Origin: Pomphorhynchus laevis | Taxonomy: Eukaryota > Acanthocephala > Palaeacanthocephala > Echinorhynchida > Pomphorhynchidae | Assembly: GCA_012934845.2 (NCBI GenBank) | Contig: WNNJ02000012.1 | Location: forward strand, 62,001-126,000 | DNA length: 64,000 bases | Direction of reading: 5' to 3' | In this document: in pieces, positions 33,501 through 47,286 of the stretch | Layout: every line of letters begins with the position of its first letter | How positions within the stretch are numbered: position 1 is the stretch's first letter | Translations under genes and position numbers: made by a program | Notes under the pieces: model-generated | Databases searched by the model: none | Told to the model about the DNA's origin: nothing | What the model saw: the letters and a program-made list of their open reading frames with translations, nothing else

Positions 33501-36500
33501 TATATATTTATTTATAAATATATTTTTATAATTCAATACGTTGAATAGAAATATTACTACATTATGCAGAGCAATGATTTTACTTACCAAAAAGAAAATT
33601 ATTGAACCTGATCACTGACATTTTGAATAATACCTATAGAGTTAGAGCGCGAAAAGCAAATTTTGTTGCTATGCATTCATACAAAACTTCATTATGATAC
33701 CATTCAATCAAATTTCGTTCAATTGTGCATTCAATTGTCGCGATTGTAAAGTTAAGACCAGTATAACTAGTTCAGTTATTATTAGATCACATGGCAATCA
33801 AATGTTAGCAATTAATATAAACTATTAATTTACAAAATTAATAGAATTAGTTAATAAAAATTAATAATTATATCTGTTTTTTAGGCATTATTAATTATCC
33901 ACACGAGAAAAACAATTTTTTTGTTAGAGTTAATTATAGCAACGTTTCGGTCAATCACAGTGACCCTTTTCAAGTTGAAAGTTTTCAAACACAAATCGCC
34001 TTATATTACATAGGTGTGTAATTACACATTTGTAATATAAGGCGATTTGTGTTTGAAAACTTTCAACTTGAAAAGGGTCACTGTTAGCACTGATGTCCAA
34101 CATCTGATTGAATATTTGTCAGACGCCAATGTATGTGATGTATCGTCTTCCGACTTACTCAACGCACCCCTTTGCAGCGGAAGTCACCTCGTATCATTTT
34201 TGGAAAAAGCCATCCACAACCTTGGCAGGTAGGCCAGAAGCTTCGCAAACTAGCGAAGCAGGACGCGTTTTTCATATTGCTTCATTGTCTGATGCTACCG
34301 TAGGTCAGCTTTCTACTACGCTGCGCACCGTGTTTTCTAGCAGACCAGCGAAAGCTTTCGACGAGGAAGTCCGCTGTTCTCTTGCCGAGATCGTTAATCT
34401 TCAGCTCACTTACACGGATTGTCGTCAAACCTCATTGCCAGTTGAGTTCGGCGGACTTTCTGTTCTGAGGGCGGAAGAATTAGCAATTCCAAAATTCTGC
34501 TCGTCCGTCTCGAGCATAAGTGGCTTAACCTCGATTGTGCTGCCAGATTATATCGATGGATGCTCAGGCATCAACCACTCAAGTTTAAAAACCGAATTGG
34601 ATTGTCGGACTTCTACGTTAAACCTGCCTGCTCCAACGGATACAACCGTACAAAAACGTAAGACAGTGGCCCTGTTTGAGACCATGCTCCGCGGCCTGAT
34701 TGGTTCTTGTGGCTGCCCTAAAGATCACGTCCGCTTACTTTGCGCAGCAACTAAATGGTCTTGCGAATTTCTGGATGCCCTGCCGAACGGCTCGGTAGGT
34801 ATAAATATGGACGACCGCTCAATGTATCTGGCCATGCTTCTCGGATTTAAATTTTCAATATTGTTCAATTGCGAGTGTGGGGTTACAACCGACACAAACT
34901 CAACATTACAGTCAATAATTTTATTCGTTGTGCTCTGATAACGGCCGGTGACCCATCTCGCCTAGAAGTAGTTGGACCGTGCAGAGATGACGGGAAAAGA
35001 CCGGATGGCGATTTTTTGTCCCTTGGGAAACTAGACGCCTACTTGTATGGGACGTTACCTGTCCTAAAACACTTGCGGTTAGTAATTTATTCAACGCTGT
35101 CTTTAATGATGTTATTTGTTCCCCACTGATGCATACAAATGCTACTTTAAATTTTTTGACACTAACAATTTTAAAATTGACAATTTTTCGCTTTTTTTCT
35201 TAACTTGATCATGATAGAACATAATCGGACAACACAAGTTAGCCAATATTTTAGAAAAATTGGCTAATCTGTGTGTATTTCGCAGTTTCCCATATCGCAA
35301 ATACTCTTCACTGCTGCTTACAAGTTAATATACTTTTCAATGTCTTTTCTATATAAAATTCATAAAGTATCTGTAATATCGATTGATAGTATTTTGTGTG
35401 GTTTCTATGTTATATATGAGTCAAAAGATTATGTAGTAAATATGTAAATGATGATTTTTAATAACTTTTTTAAAATCATAAATTATTATATGATTATATG
35501 GTTATTATTAATTACTATATTATTACCATATAATTTAATATTTACTGAACTGACTATACTAGTCTATGAATGTTAAAACAATGTTGTTTATATACAATTC
35601 ATTATTAAAAGTATCTGCATATCCTTTGATAGACTACTGCTGTAATTTATGAATCAATAGATCATGCAGTAATTATGTTGAGAATTATTTTTAAATAATT
35701 ATTTAAAAATTATTAATTAATTATTATACATAAATTCTATAGATTTTAAAAATATCCAGTTGATATTAATTGCTTAAAGTTGATTGCTATGTAATTTAAT
35801 ATTAACTGAACATAAATTGACTTGACTGTACCATATATTTGTTTATCTAAAATATATTCTTCTTAATCTATTTTGTATTATTGATTTGCTTTTAGATCAA
35901 AAAATCAAGATTCTTGACTTTAATCATCAGCATCTTAAACATCTGCAAAATAAAACAAAAGTATGAAATATGGTTTTTTTTAACCAAAATTCTGCTCTTT
36001 TGGCAGAATTTTGAACGGAATTCATTAGCAGAATTATGATTGAGCAAGATCTGGATCACACAAGAAAGTGACTTCTTTAAATTTTAATTTATTTAATGTT
36101 ATTTTTGTTACAATTTCAATGCATTGCTATAAAGTTGTTTTGTTATACGAAACACATTTTCTCAGTTACAGATATAAATTTAGAATTAATTATTCTTTAG
36201 TTCTTCATATTGTAATAAATTTTATCGTCTTTTAACAGTTTTTGTTTCGCAGTTTTGTATATAGAATTGACTTTAATCGTATAAATATTAATACTAAATT
36301 ATTATTTTCATTATACTTTATATAAATTTTACTTTGTGGAGTCACTCTATTATTGTTGGCGAGATATTATTTTTTGTAAAAAAGTTTCTCGATTTATGCT
36401 TTAATTTATATTTTCTATTCGTATTAATTTGAACATATATTTTTTGAATTACTCTGAACATCTATTTCGATTAATTTAATTTAATATTTAATTTTTTATA

Positions 36501-37610
36501 TTTAATTCATTTAATTTAATATTCGAATTCATTTATAACTTTATATAAAGACAGTCTGTGAGGCACTATCACTCAAGCCTTCTGACAAACAAAATAAAAT
36601 ATGTCATACAATTTTTAAATTTAGCTTTTCTCATCGTATATATGATCTGCATTTATACCTGGTGACCTACCTACTGTTGTTCAAGTGCTTTTCCTAAACG
36701 TGGATTTTCCAAGTTTTTTTATAATGACATATTGAAAGATAGCATTTTCAGTATTGTGAATTTGCACACAATTTTTCACGATCGCATCTCTCTATATACT
36801 TTATATTTAAAGTCTGGTCGTCTGTTTTATAGTCTTATATTCATTGTTCGACCCTTTTCACCGACATAATGAGCATGGCATAGACAGCACATTCCAACGT
36901 ATACGATTACTTGATATATACAATCTGTTACAGTCGTTAACGAATAGCTTAGCCCTGTCGAGGTATCTCAAACTTCCGACAGTCAAGGATGATATCGCAG
37001 CATTTTGATCTATTGGTCTTACACCTGTTGCAATGCCCTTGCTTACCATTATGATTATCTTCTTTGTACACGCTAAGCTTATACTTGACAAGATACCTTG
37101 AAATATTCATTCCTGTGAATATTACTCGATGTCTAAACAATTGTTGTTTATAATATTTTATCAGTATCCTATTTATAACTAGGTTACTGTCTATTTGTAG
37201 CAACCGAGGACCGTAATGATACGGAATTATTAGTCTATGATGCCAATTTGATTTATCTTTAGAATAATTCTGATTTCTATGAATTCGGGCTTTTTGTAGT
37301 TAATGATGAAACTGACGTCGTGTATAACCTCGATACGGCATTATTCTTCAGCAAATTTTCCATCAGGCTTATGGCATTTTTTCTTATAATTTTACAATAT
37401 ACAAAACAGCAAATTGGATGATAGACAATATGCTTTGTATTAGAATAATGTACTCCAAATAATCAAATTTCTTCAAAGGAAATACTTCAGTAGCGCGTAT
37501 TTGACCCCGCTACTATGTTGGGTCGATTAATAGTTTCCGGTAAGACTTAATATTTTGGGTATGAGCCCGAGTTTTTGGATCTATAAAATAGAGTTTATCG
37601 AATTCATGCA

Positions 37611-38471
37611 TTGTATAATTGTTTTCTTCGAACATTCGCACTTAAATTTAAGAACAGAGTCGTGTATAACTCTGTCAGATACACGGAGACGACTATTAAG
37701 ATATCGTTTGCTTCAGAAGAAGCTATGAATGAATACAAATTTTTTTTAAGTCAATTTAAAAGATATTGGCAAGTTCGAATCAAAGCCTATAATGGTCGGT
37801 CTAAAAATCAACAATCTTCCAGTTCCACTTGAACATGAAGATTTAGTCAATCTTACCGAGCTTTTTAAAATACATAACGTTAGACCGCTGACAGGTCGAG
37901 ATGGTAACCAGATAAACGTAGGTTTTTGTTCGGCCTCGGTTGGTCAGGCCGAACTGCTTTCTAGAAATCACTGCAAACCCTTTCTGGGGTTCAATCTTAA
38001 GTTTACCACTGTGTCTACCGAAGAGTATACATACCCGCACTGCAGCCGGTGCCATAAATGGGGGCACTGGGCCTCCAGCTGCAGTAAGGCGGCTTGTTGC
38101 GGCCGTGTGGACAAATGGAATGCCCCACAGACGCTTCTTGTATTAACCCCGTCAAATGCCTCAATTGCGGGGAAGCTCACCCTGCGTGGGCAAGAAAATG
38201 CCCTTATTTCAAGGCCTACTTATGCAAATTTCAAGCCCTGCGGCCACACAAAGAGACCTTTTCCAAGGTGGCAGTCAGTCCTGTTGCTTCAGATCTTTTT
38301 TCTGACCTCAAATCCGAAATATTTATGAAGAATCTCGAGCAAATGGTTATGAAGATGGTCGCCAATTTGTTTATGAGTCTGCCGTCAGTGGTCGTTCCTG
38401 CTGAAAAATCAAACAAGAGGGGTGCTTCGGCTCACGCCGTCCCCCCCGTTAAAAATCGGGAAACTCATTAA
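37611..38471 (+). pseudogene. LINE A ORF1 (gag-like, zinc knuckles), frameshifted
   Basis: Three overlapping frames (37611-37832, 37792-38328, 38094-38471) carry one ORF1-type protein. 'CSRCHKWGHWASSC' is a CX2CX4HX4C knuckle and 'CLNCGEAHPAWARKC' a second, CX2CX3HX6C-type one, as in Jockey/R1/I-clade ORF1 proteins, which bind element RNA. A third Cys cluster lies between them across a frame change near 38,100. The C-terminus 'KSNKRGASAHAVPPVKNRE' is basic. Confidence 0.75.
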
Positions 38472-38610
38472 ACAAAAACAGAGAAGGGGAAATGAAGACG
38501 CTGCCCAGGGGCAAGTACCTTCACTGGAACGGGCTGGTGGTGGGAAGGGAAACCTTCCTGCTCCTAGTTCGGTCTAGGATGGCAATCCCCATTCCAACTA
38601 GTTCATCACA

Positions 38611-39252
38611 ATGCAGAGTACTCGTGAGCCTTTTTCACTGAATATCCTTCAGTGGAATTCGGGAGGTGCTTCTGCCCTTAGACTTCTATCCGGTAGAGAC
38701 GCAGATGTTATAGTCCTTCAGGAGACGCGGTCTATCCGTCTCCCCCAGGACATTACTCGATTTATCCCAAAGCATATCTGTTCCCACTATACTCCGTACA
38801 TAACCCCGCCTCACTCTTCTTCCTCTCAAGGACTCTTGACCTTAATTAAGTGCTCTTTAAGGTCCACCCTCTTGCTAAACTACTCATGTCCAGCCCTGTC
38901 TTGTATGGTAGTTTCACTCAGTAAGAACGGTAAACGCCTCAGTCTAGCCAATGTTTACATTCGTCCAGGGGAGATCCACAAGAATCGTGACCTCCTGGAT
39001 GGTATTATCGACAGCGGCTATGACATGATACTAGGGGACTTCAACGACAGAACTGGTCGTTGGATCAACGCATCACTTCGCAGAGCCAGGAACGATTACT
39101 TTATTCACAAACCACCGTCCCCCACTTTTCATTGCACATCAACAAATTCAATCCTCGACATTTTACTGCTTCACTCTAGGTGGTTACTTAAACCCCTCTG
39201 CACGGAGCAGTCGCGTCAACAGTTGACCACCTCTCATGACCTCATTCGTTAG
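38611..39252 (+). pseudogene. LINE A ORF2, endonuclease domain
   Basis: The frame begins with 'LNILQWNSGG' and continues with 'VIVLQETRS', 'SLANVYIRPG' and 'MILGDFND', the ordered motifs of AP-type endonucleases in Jockey/R1/LOA-like LINEs. It ends with 'TTSHDLIR', where the SDH catalytic motif would be expected. A TAG stop at 39250-39252 interrupts what is otherwise the same frame as the downstream parts. The enzyme nicks target DNA to prime reverse transcription. Confidence 0.8.
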
Positions 39253-39270
39253 AGGATAGAGGAGGATACG

Positions 39271-41070
39271 TTGCTGAGAAGGAGGTTTCACTTTGATCCG
39301 ATCAGAGTGGCCTTCTTTCAGTCGGCAATCCGACTCTTCCCCAGAATAAGACATGAGAGTTTAACCGAATTCAATACCTACCTCTCTTCGCAAGCTACCG
39401 CGATTTTATCGACTACCTACAAAGGTCGCTTATACAATCCCACTGCGACAAAACTCAAGGTCCTAGCTAAATTGCTGAACCTTTCTAATCTCTCTGTTTC
39501 CGAAATACAAACCCTCTCGAATAAATACTGGAGCACTAGATATATGTTCCAGCTGAGTAGGGATAAGACGAATATTGCTCGTTTTAACCCGTCTCAGTCT
39601 TCCTTCTGGAAGATATTTAGGAAGGAGAAGTTTGTGTGCTGGAAGGATAGGGCATTTGGTTGGATAGGTAAGATAGGCCTTGAAAAAGTTTTGGAAGAGT
39701 CACTAGCCCTTCATAACTATGGAGCCACGCAATCACCTCAACCAATCCCGCCTTGTGGTGACTTCAGGAGTAGGGACTTATCTGTAACAGATATCCTTAA
39801 CTCCTGGGGTCCACTTCCGGGCACCTCTAAATCCCACGCTCCACTTTCCTCTCGAGTCTGTCAGCTTTTGACAGCCGATCAGAGAAGAGAGGTGGCCGTC
39901 ACAATGCTTCTAGCCTCCCCCATCCGATGTAGCAGGCATCAATATTAGTAAGAGAGTGTTTATTCCTAAGAAAAATCCTGCTCATGCACTAAAGATCTGC
40001 GACCCATTTCGATTCAAAATGCCCTCGTGTCGATTTACGAAAAAGCGCTTGCGCGTAAAATCCGCGACCATTTAAGTAGGCGTAATTTGATCCCTCCTGG
40101 TTTTCATGGGTTCGTCAAAGGTCGCTCGATCCATTCAGCAGTAGGTGAGGTGGAGCAGTTTTGTCGGGAAAATAGCCATCGTCTTGTAGTGGCTGTTTTC
40201 CTTGACTTTTCTGCTGCATTTGACTGCATCTCCATTCCCTTTGTGATCTCTTCTCTCAGGTCCCTCGGGTTGCCTGCGAGAATAGTGAACAGGGTGGAGA
40301 TACTGCTGTACACCAAGCGATTTTATTATGAAGACGACCCTAATCCGTGTCAGTCCTACCCTATTACGGGTGTTCCTCAAGGTTCACCACTTTCTCCAAT
40401 CTTGTATCTTGCTGCCCCAATTAATCTATTTAAAATATTTAAACGTGAACAACGTCTAGTGGTGTACGCTGATGACACCACAGCCCTGTTCACTGGACGC
40501 AGGTGTAAAGACGTAGTCTCTGACATAAGCCGCTTCTTTTTAAGATTAAAAGACCAGTTACCCAAATCCAATCTTATCTTAAACTCCGCCAAATCGCAGG
40601 CGGTTGTCTTTCATGGCACCACTGCAACAAAGAAAAAATTTAAGAGATTAGCACTCTCTGCACTCTCCTCCATATTTGCCTCAGAACCACTCCCCACCTT
40701 CACAAGTCGAGTAAAATACCTGGGGTTCACCGTTACGGTGAACTGGTCGGCGAAAGCTAACCTGGATAGACTCAAAAGTATCCTGAAGAAAGCTAGGTGG
40801 GCTCTGAAACGGGCCCAACATCTGTCGTTGATAGGGAAAACTCAGGTGCGCCTCTGGGGCACCTGGGCTATCTCGGGATTAGTCTTCTTCTCTAGAGGAC
40901 GTCCCCCTGAGACAAGGCTAAGGTTTCTTAAGCTCCTCGTCTCTCGTTTACCCAGCATAGTCCGCGCCGATTGGATTATTCGGGGTGTGAAAGACCCCGG
41001 GTGGTTCAGTCGGAAAGCGGCGTGTTGGATCGGTTGGGGGGCTCAGATCCCCATGGATTTGAGGCCTTGA
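39271..41070 (+). pseudogene. LINE A ORF2, linker and reverse transcriptase
   Basis: 39271-39948 is the linker between endonuclease and RT. 40027-41070 is the RT: 'VVAVFLDFSAAFDCI' (motif A), 'GVPQGSPLSPILY' (motif B) and 'RLVVYADDTTALF' (motif C), followed by a C-terminal part ending 'GWGAQIPMDLRP'. No RNase H is seen. The segment between 39,948 and 40,027 is out of frame. A shorter relative is at 47,287-48,010 and another at 56,555-56,810. Confidence 0.88.
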
Positions 41071-41632
41071 AGCAGGAAGAAGAGCGGAATGCCGATAGAT
41101 TTTATTCGATTTACATTGACACTAGTCGTCAACGTTTTTTTTCTTCATTTATTTATGTTTTTTCTTTTTTTGTTTATGTTTTTTTACGAGTACATAAGAA
41201 AATCATTTATTTATTTATTTGTTGTGAACTTTTAATTGAGCCTTTTTGCTAGTACAAACTTTTACGTTCAAAACGTTTTTATCCAATAACTTTCTGAAAC
41301 AAGTGATTTATATAATTTCAATCATTCCTGTTTTTAAAATGTGTTTGTTGTTGTAAAAATCGAAGTTAACTTGTAAATTATTTCTCATTTCAATCATCCA
41401 GTAAGTAATCCAAATTAAAATCGAAAAAAAAAACCCGAACAAGGTATACATTTATACATTCGTATATATTAAATGTATAATTATGAATTATTTACAAAAC
41501 ATCAAAACAAAATACACATTTCCAAAATCAATTACAATTTTTTAAAAATAAAATATGGTAACCAATGAATATCTCTGTTTTCATAAATCAGTTTGCAGGT
41601 AGATTAGTTGTTAAATAATTTTAACTTATTGA

Positions 41633-44600
41633 TCAAGGTGGTAATAATATGCCTCTTTTTGTTTGCTGCCAATCGTTGACAGATCCAAATTTTGATCCGA
41701 TCAAAGTATGCGACGTGTTATTTTTAATAGATTTAGTAAATTCACATTTGGAAGGAACTGGAAAAAGGATAGATCCAGATTTTGAATCATCATCAGCGTC
41801 TGGAGTGCTTGTATCAATCCATTTTTTTCTTTCTTCGTCATATACCATCTAAAGCAAATTTGGGTAATGTTTGTGAATATGATAAAAATAATTCTTTATA
41901 TGTTTATATGAACAATATCACATCGTGATGATTTATGTATTCATATTTCGTAATAAAAAATTTTGATGTATTTTACTGAATAAAAAAGTTAAATTTCGAA
42001 AGTTACTCTAAAACTAATAAAACATTCTACACTTTTTAAGAGCATTATATTATGAATAAAAAAGATATGAATATTCAAATAATGATGAAAAAGAAAAGAT
42101 ACGAATCCTATTAGCGTAACGATAAGAATATTAGTTTATCTGAACTGATATTGATCTGTAAAGTTGATCTGAATATCAACTTTTACACTTTCTGCGTTAA
42201 GTAATAAGATGATGTTTCTAAGAAGACATCACTTGTAATGCTGCGTATAAAGTTGTAAACTTTATAAGTTAGTAGAAGCCTTAGTAGAGGGTTTGTAGAA
42301 GCGGATATAGTAGTGGATATAGTATAGGATATAGTGGTGGACTTTACGGGTCGTATTGAAGAACTTGTTTTTATTTTGTGGTAAAAGCGGAGAGAGAAAC
42401 GTTATCAAAAATACACACTATTCGCTAACAACAGAAAAAAATAGAATTAACTTTAGGTGGTAGATGTGTCCAGAGCAACTTTCAGTCTATATTTAGCGAT
42501 TTAAACAATGAAAAAATGAAATTATGTACATTGGATTTGTAAGATTCGAAAGGCAGGTTATTCTGCTTGATGATTGAGCAAGCTGAGCTGATATCTATGC
42601 GAGAAGTTCAGAAGTGTGGGGTGTACAACGGAGTAATAGATAAAAGTTAGGTAGTTGATGACTAGTATCGATAGAGTGGACGTTGAATAAGATGAGATGA
42701 ATAGTGAAGGTCATTGTTAACGATATAGACGCGAGGTGAAGTGTCATGTGAAAAGTAGATATGCGTATCTGATAGTGGATGAATTGGGATGATTAGAGAA
42801 TTAAGTTTATGAAAATGTCAAAAAATGAATGAAGATAGAAGTGTCGGCAGGATATAGAGATTGTACAATTAAATCAGCTAACTGAGTCTACGTATTGTTA
42901 TATAATTATAAAATAAACAAAACATAATAATGCTAAATCAAAATTTAATAATTAAATAATAAAATTAATAATTGTTTTTAGATTTTCTATAATTTAAATC
43001 AAGTTAAAAATAAAAAATAAAAAATAAAATTTAAAATAAACGTCATTTTTATGAATTGACTAATAAATAACAGACGTTGTATCAGAATAAGAATTAGAGG
43101 TCATCAGGAGGAACTGCTATGCTATCAGGTTTCGGCCCCTAACTCCTCTACCCAACATAGCAGCGGGGCCAAATACATGCTATAATTATTGAATATTGAA
43201 GTGAACAGCGCATGCAAGATGTTTGTGGAAAGTGGATGTGAAGATTTGAGTTAGTAGTGTTTATTGAGAATTGTAGTAGAGAAGAATTGTGGTGAACTTG
43301 AGAATTGGTTGGCAAGAAATATGAAAAGAATGCAACATGTCAGGTTTATCGTTAGTATTTCCTTCTATAAATGTTAGTTTAATTGACAAGATTTATAAAC
43401 CAGGGCAGATGTGAAATGAATAATGATCAGCTAGAACTTTGTCGATGGCAAAAGGAGATTGTAATGAGCTGCTTAAAGGAATGAAATATAAATGAAGAGC
43501 GAATGTAAATATAAAGGCGGTTCTGAGCAAGTCGCTCAGAAATTTGGTATGCGTGAAGGCCATAAATAGTAAAATATCGAATAATGGCTATGAGACTTGA
43601 GTTACTTAATCGTTGAGTTTGAGAAGTTTAATGGATTAAGTTATATGAAAGAATTTAAATATATTATAATAAGTCGAATCTACAAAAACGAAAAACAAGA
43701 AATAAAAAGCGCATAGTTGCGCGTTGAGAAATGCTTAGCCAATTGAGAATCAAAAGACGGAAGAAATATGATCGAAGCGTCAGTGGTGGTACACGATTAG
43801 TAAAGTTAAAGGATGGTTAGTGAGGAAATAAGTTGTCTGCAAATGTGTGACTAACTATTCTGTGAATACGTTGAAGGTTACGAAGAATAAAAGAACTCAA
43901 ATAAAGTTTTTCGCAAATTAAAGAAAGTTATAAAGTGAAAGGGTTAGAGCTAAAGGGTAAACTATTTTAACAATAATTAAAAGCGATTGTATCTATATTT
44001 CAAATGCAGCAATAATTAAAATACCTTTGAAGTGTCATCATCAGGTAAGTGAACTGGGTTTACAGGCTTTAAATAATTATTACCAAATTTTCTTTTGATA
44101 AGTGATGTCTTCTGTGGTTGAGTATAAGTCAACTTTTCAACATCACCATTCTAAAAGCAAACTTTAACATAAATCATTTAAAAAATAAAAAAAATATAAA
44201 ACCTCTTTTTCTAAATTTTCTACATGTTTAGCAGTGTCTTCTAAATACAGTATGTAGGTTTTAAATACATATGTAAGCACACAAACCTATATCTGGTACT
44301 AATATGCTGTTAGCTATGTTATTTAAATACGGATGTTCAACCAATTCTTGCTGTTTCGGAGCAGTCGGTTCGTGTTCTTTAGATATTTCTTGAGCATTCG
44401 TTTCGTTAAGGTTTGGAACTAAAGTATGTAAAAAGTGTATTGTAAACAAAACGAACGATTAATACATTTTTTGTCGGGTTAAAAAGCTATTGATATTGTG
44501 TATATTATACACAATATTTTTTAAATTATAACAAAATCAGATATAGCAGAATGTATTATAAAGTCCAACTTTATTCAGAGTTCTACTACGATTATGATTT

Positions 44601-45783
44601 AAGACTTGTTTGATTTCCTCATTAAATACATTTTAAAAAGAAAACCTGCATAATTTAAATTTAATCTGCATACGTTAAAATGTGAGATAAATATATTATT
44701 AACATACAACTATGATCAGCTCTTGATTTGTGTTGAGAGTCGGAAAATCGTGATTGAAGTTTAAAGTCAAAAGGTAATGTTGCACGAGGGTCTTTATGCA
44801 TTTTATTTTGTATCTCAACATATTTAATATTTTTAACTTCAGATTTAGCGTCAATATCATATCCATAATATGACACTCTATTATCAGTGCGGTATAGCTT
44901 CTAAATCAAAAGTAAATGCAATATAAAAATAATAAAACATGTCATACGGATAGAGTGTACAGCTTTGTCAATTGTGGAATCCATTCGGTATTGCTATAGA
45001 GATTATTCCTTACGAATGGCAAAAGCTTGTAAGTTACCTGAATTTTCAGTCAACGGTAATAATTAAGAATATTATAATTTGACAAGAAACAATAATTTAA
45101 AAAATATATTGTACTTTCGACTATAATATTATTTTTAAGCATTCGAATAATTCGTAATTTATTAAAATACTTTTAATTAAAAATAAATATTTATAAATGA
45201 AAAAAATACTAATTAGTTTTAACAGCTTTTGTAGTAAGACTGTGGAAATAACTTGAATCGCATTGTATTGCTGATACTCGTACGTAATTGAGTATTTTCA
45301 ACACCTAATGTTGAAAACGTGACTAAAGTATAATGATTCTCTAAATAAATATAAATAGTAGGATGTCAATCACCTCAATCAGTTTGTCAATTGCTTGACG
45401 ACACACATCAAATACATATTTCGAATTCCAATGTTTAAGTAAATGTTTTCCTATGTATTCGCAGTATTCCCAGCTTTTTTTGTATAGTCCATGTTTATAT
45501 AGCATGCTGGCAAATGCTATTTTAAACGGCTGAATTTTAAATGTTATATGAATAATTAATTGAAGATTTTAAAAACAACCATTAGAGTTGGTAATGTACA
45601 GTTTTGTGAAAACTCATAGATCTCAGTTAATTGAAAGGAATCTAAGATGTCTTCACTTTCTATCAATTTTTCAATATCACTGAAAACAATAAAATGTAGT
45701 GATGTGGCAAAATAAATTAATGTACTCAAAACTTGCGCTGTCAATTAAGCCGGCTTGTCCCAACAGCGTCATTCGGTCTTCTT
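41633..45783 (-). CDS. Sec16: Sec16-like gene, 3' half of right copy; 5' half absent
   Basis: Exons correspond to those of the middle gene: about 45580-45783, 45374-45529, 44708-44900, 44287-44418, 44203-44240, 44025-44150 and 41633-41848. The reading frame and splice sites are kept, with a few replacements (KEEDRM for KEKDRM; VNDWQQ for VKYWQQ). The upstream exons with the central domain should lie right of 47.3 kb, but there the sequence turns into retroelement fragments. So this is a truncated copy, or one whose 5' half lies elsewhere or was misassembled. Its 20.1-kb-type intron also carries the extra 313-bp insertion at 42,872. Confidence 0.8.
42872..43184 (-). mobile_element. 313-bp insertion of a Penelope-like end block, right unit only
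   Basis: The left unit reads GTACAATTATTG uninterrupted at about 19,070. The right unit has ATTA on both sides of this block, a likely 4-base target duplication. The sequence matches 22,676-22,966 over its whole length and contains the best pseudoknot copy: GGGGCC at 43165-43170 and CGGCCCC at 43133-43139, CATAGCAG at 43156-43163 and CTGCTATG at 43114-43121. It has no coding capacity, so it is either a 5'-truncated or a non-autonomous copy. Confidence 0.75.
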
Positions 45784-47286
45784 CTTTACCCAACGTGTGA
45801 AAAGAGTTGAGTAGTAGAAGCCGGCAGCAATGATATCCGATAATATTATTAGATCTGACTAAATGATCAAGTTACGAATTAAGCTGATATCTTATTTATT
45901 CGCAATATATAAATGAACTTTTATAAATGTAAGTAATGAATTAAATTATTATTAATAAGTTTTTCACATAAAATGTAGATTTTTAATATCATCAGAACAA
46001 AGCATAATATATATCGCAGCTTATATACGGTATTGTTTTAAATATCTTTAGTATATCGACTAGTGATACGTATTCATGAAGAATGAAAAAATATAACAAA
46101 CAAATATTTACTAGATAATTAGATAGCTAACTGAGTCTACGTATTTTATATTGCAAATTAAAAATAATGCAAAATAAATGCTAAATAGTTAAATAATAAA
46201 AAATTAATTAATAATAAATAATTGTTATAAGATTTGATATAATTTATATCAAGATGAATTATAAACTGAAATTAAAGATAAAAATCAATTGTTATGAATT
46301 GACTAACAGATAACAAACTATGTATCAGAATAAGGATTAGAGGTCATCAGGAGGAACTGCTATGTTATCAGGTTTCGGCCCCTGTTACTCTATTCAACAT
46401 AGCAGAGGGCTAGAATACATGCTAATGATGCATTTCCTTTGATAAAACTATCTAGTATCTTATTCTAATACAAAGTTTATTATTTTTAATCCATCCATAA
46501 AAATTTGCCACTTACGAGTTTAAATTTATTCTTTATATTATTTTGTTGATTTATATATTTTACTATTTTCTGCTTGATGTTATTTCTATAGTAACCTAGT
46601 TTAAAATATGTATCTATTAAATTATTTAAATGATTTTGAAGCCAAAATCATTGCATATTGTAGCAATTCTTAAAATTTCATTATTTAATGTATTATATTT
46701 TATATTATATGGTATGCATGAATGCTCATGCAAAAATATGTTTCTTGTAAATTTAAATATGTCATCTTTACGATATAAATTAATAGTAGTTTTAGTTAAT
46801 GTTAATTTAATGTTCATATCTAGATATACACCTTCTATATTATCAATATTGGCTTTGTTAAGAATAAGGCATTCTGGATAAATTTGTTCACTAATTGAAT
46901 AAAAATTATTACAATTAAATGCACATATATCATCAATGTATCGAAACATATATTTCATATATTTATATAGTTTAGATTTTGTTAAACAGTTATGAACAAA
47001 TTCATATTCTATAAATCTTAAAAGCAAGTGAGCTGTAATTGGGCTACGGTTACCTTCCATTGGAACACCTTTTACTCGTCTAAATATAGATGTCCCTACT
47101 TTTAAAAATTTTTGATTTATCAAAATATTTGCAGGATTCTATAAATTAAATTTTATCCATATATTTATTTTTACTTGATGGTTTAATTTTTGTTAGATTG
47201 GCGTTATAGTTATTGACACATATATAAGTGAGTTCTGTATGCATATCTTTATTAATTTTATTTTTCCTTTTATAATTTTATTTTTC

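Larger units (their letters stand above)
37600..41221 (+). mobile_element. Jockey/R1-type LINE (LINE A), insertion specific to the right unit
   Basis: The 3.6-kb element has an ORF1 with zinc knuckles, an apurinic-type endonuclease, a reverse transcriptase and a 3' tail of ATTT repeats ending at 41,221. It replaces 962 bp of the left unit (16,469-17,430). G+C is visibly higher than the surroundings. It is broken: ORF1 shifts frame near 37,800 and 38,130, and ORF2 has an in-frame stop at 39,250 and a disruption at about 39,930-40,020. No clear target-site duplication. Confidence 0.9.
24314..47280. repeat. Right copy of the tandem duplication
   Basis: This copy matches 1-23,830 with offsets that shift from 24,313 to 24,476, 24,425, 23,794, 24,111 and 23,451 as indels accumulate. 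Blocks found only here are 30,425-30,586 (162 bp), 37,600-41,221 (LINE) and 42,872-43,184 (313-bp insertion). Homology stops near 47,280, inside a Penelope-like element, where a LINE fragment begins. Confidence 0.97.
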
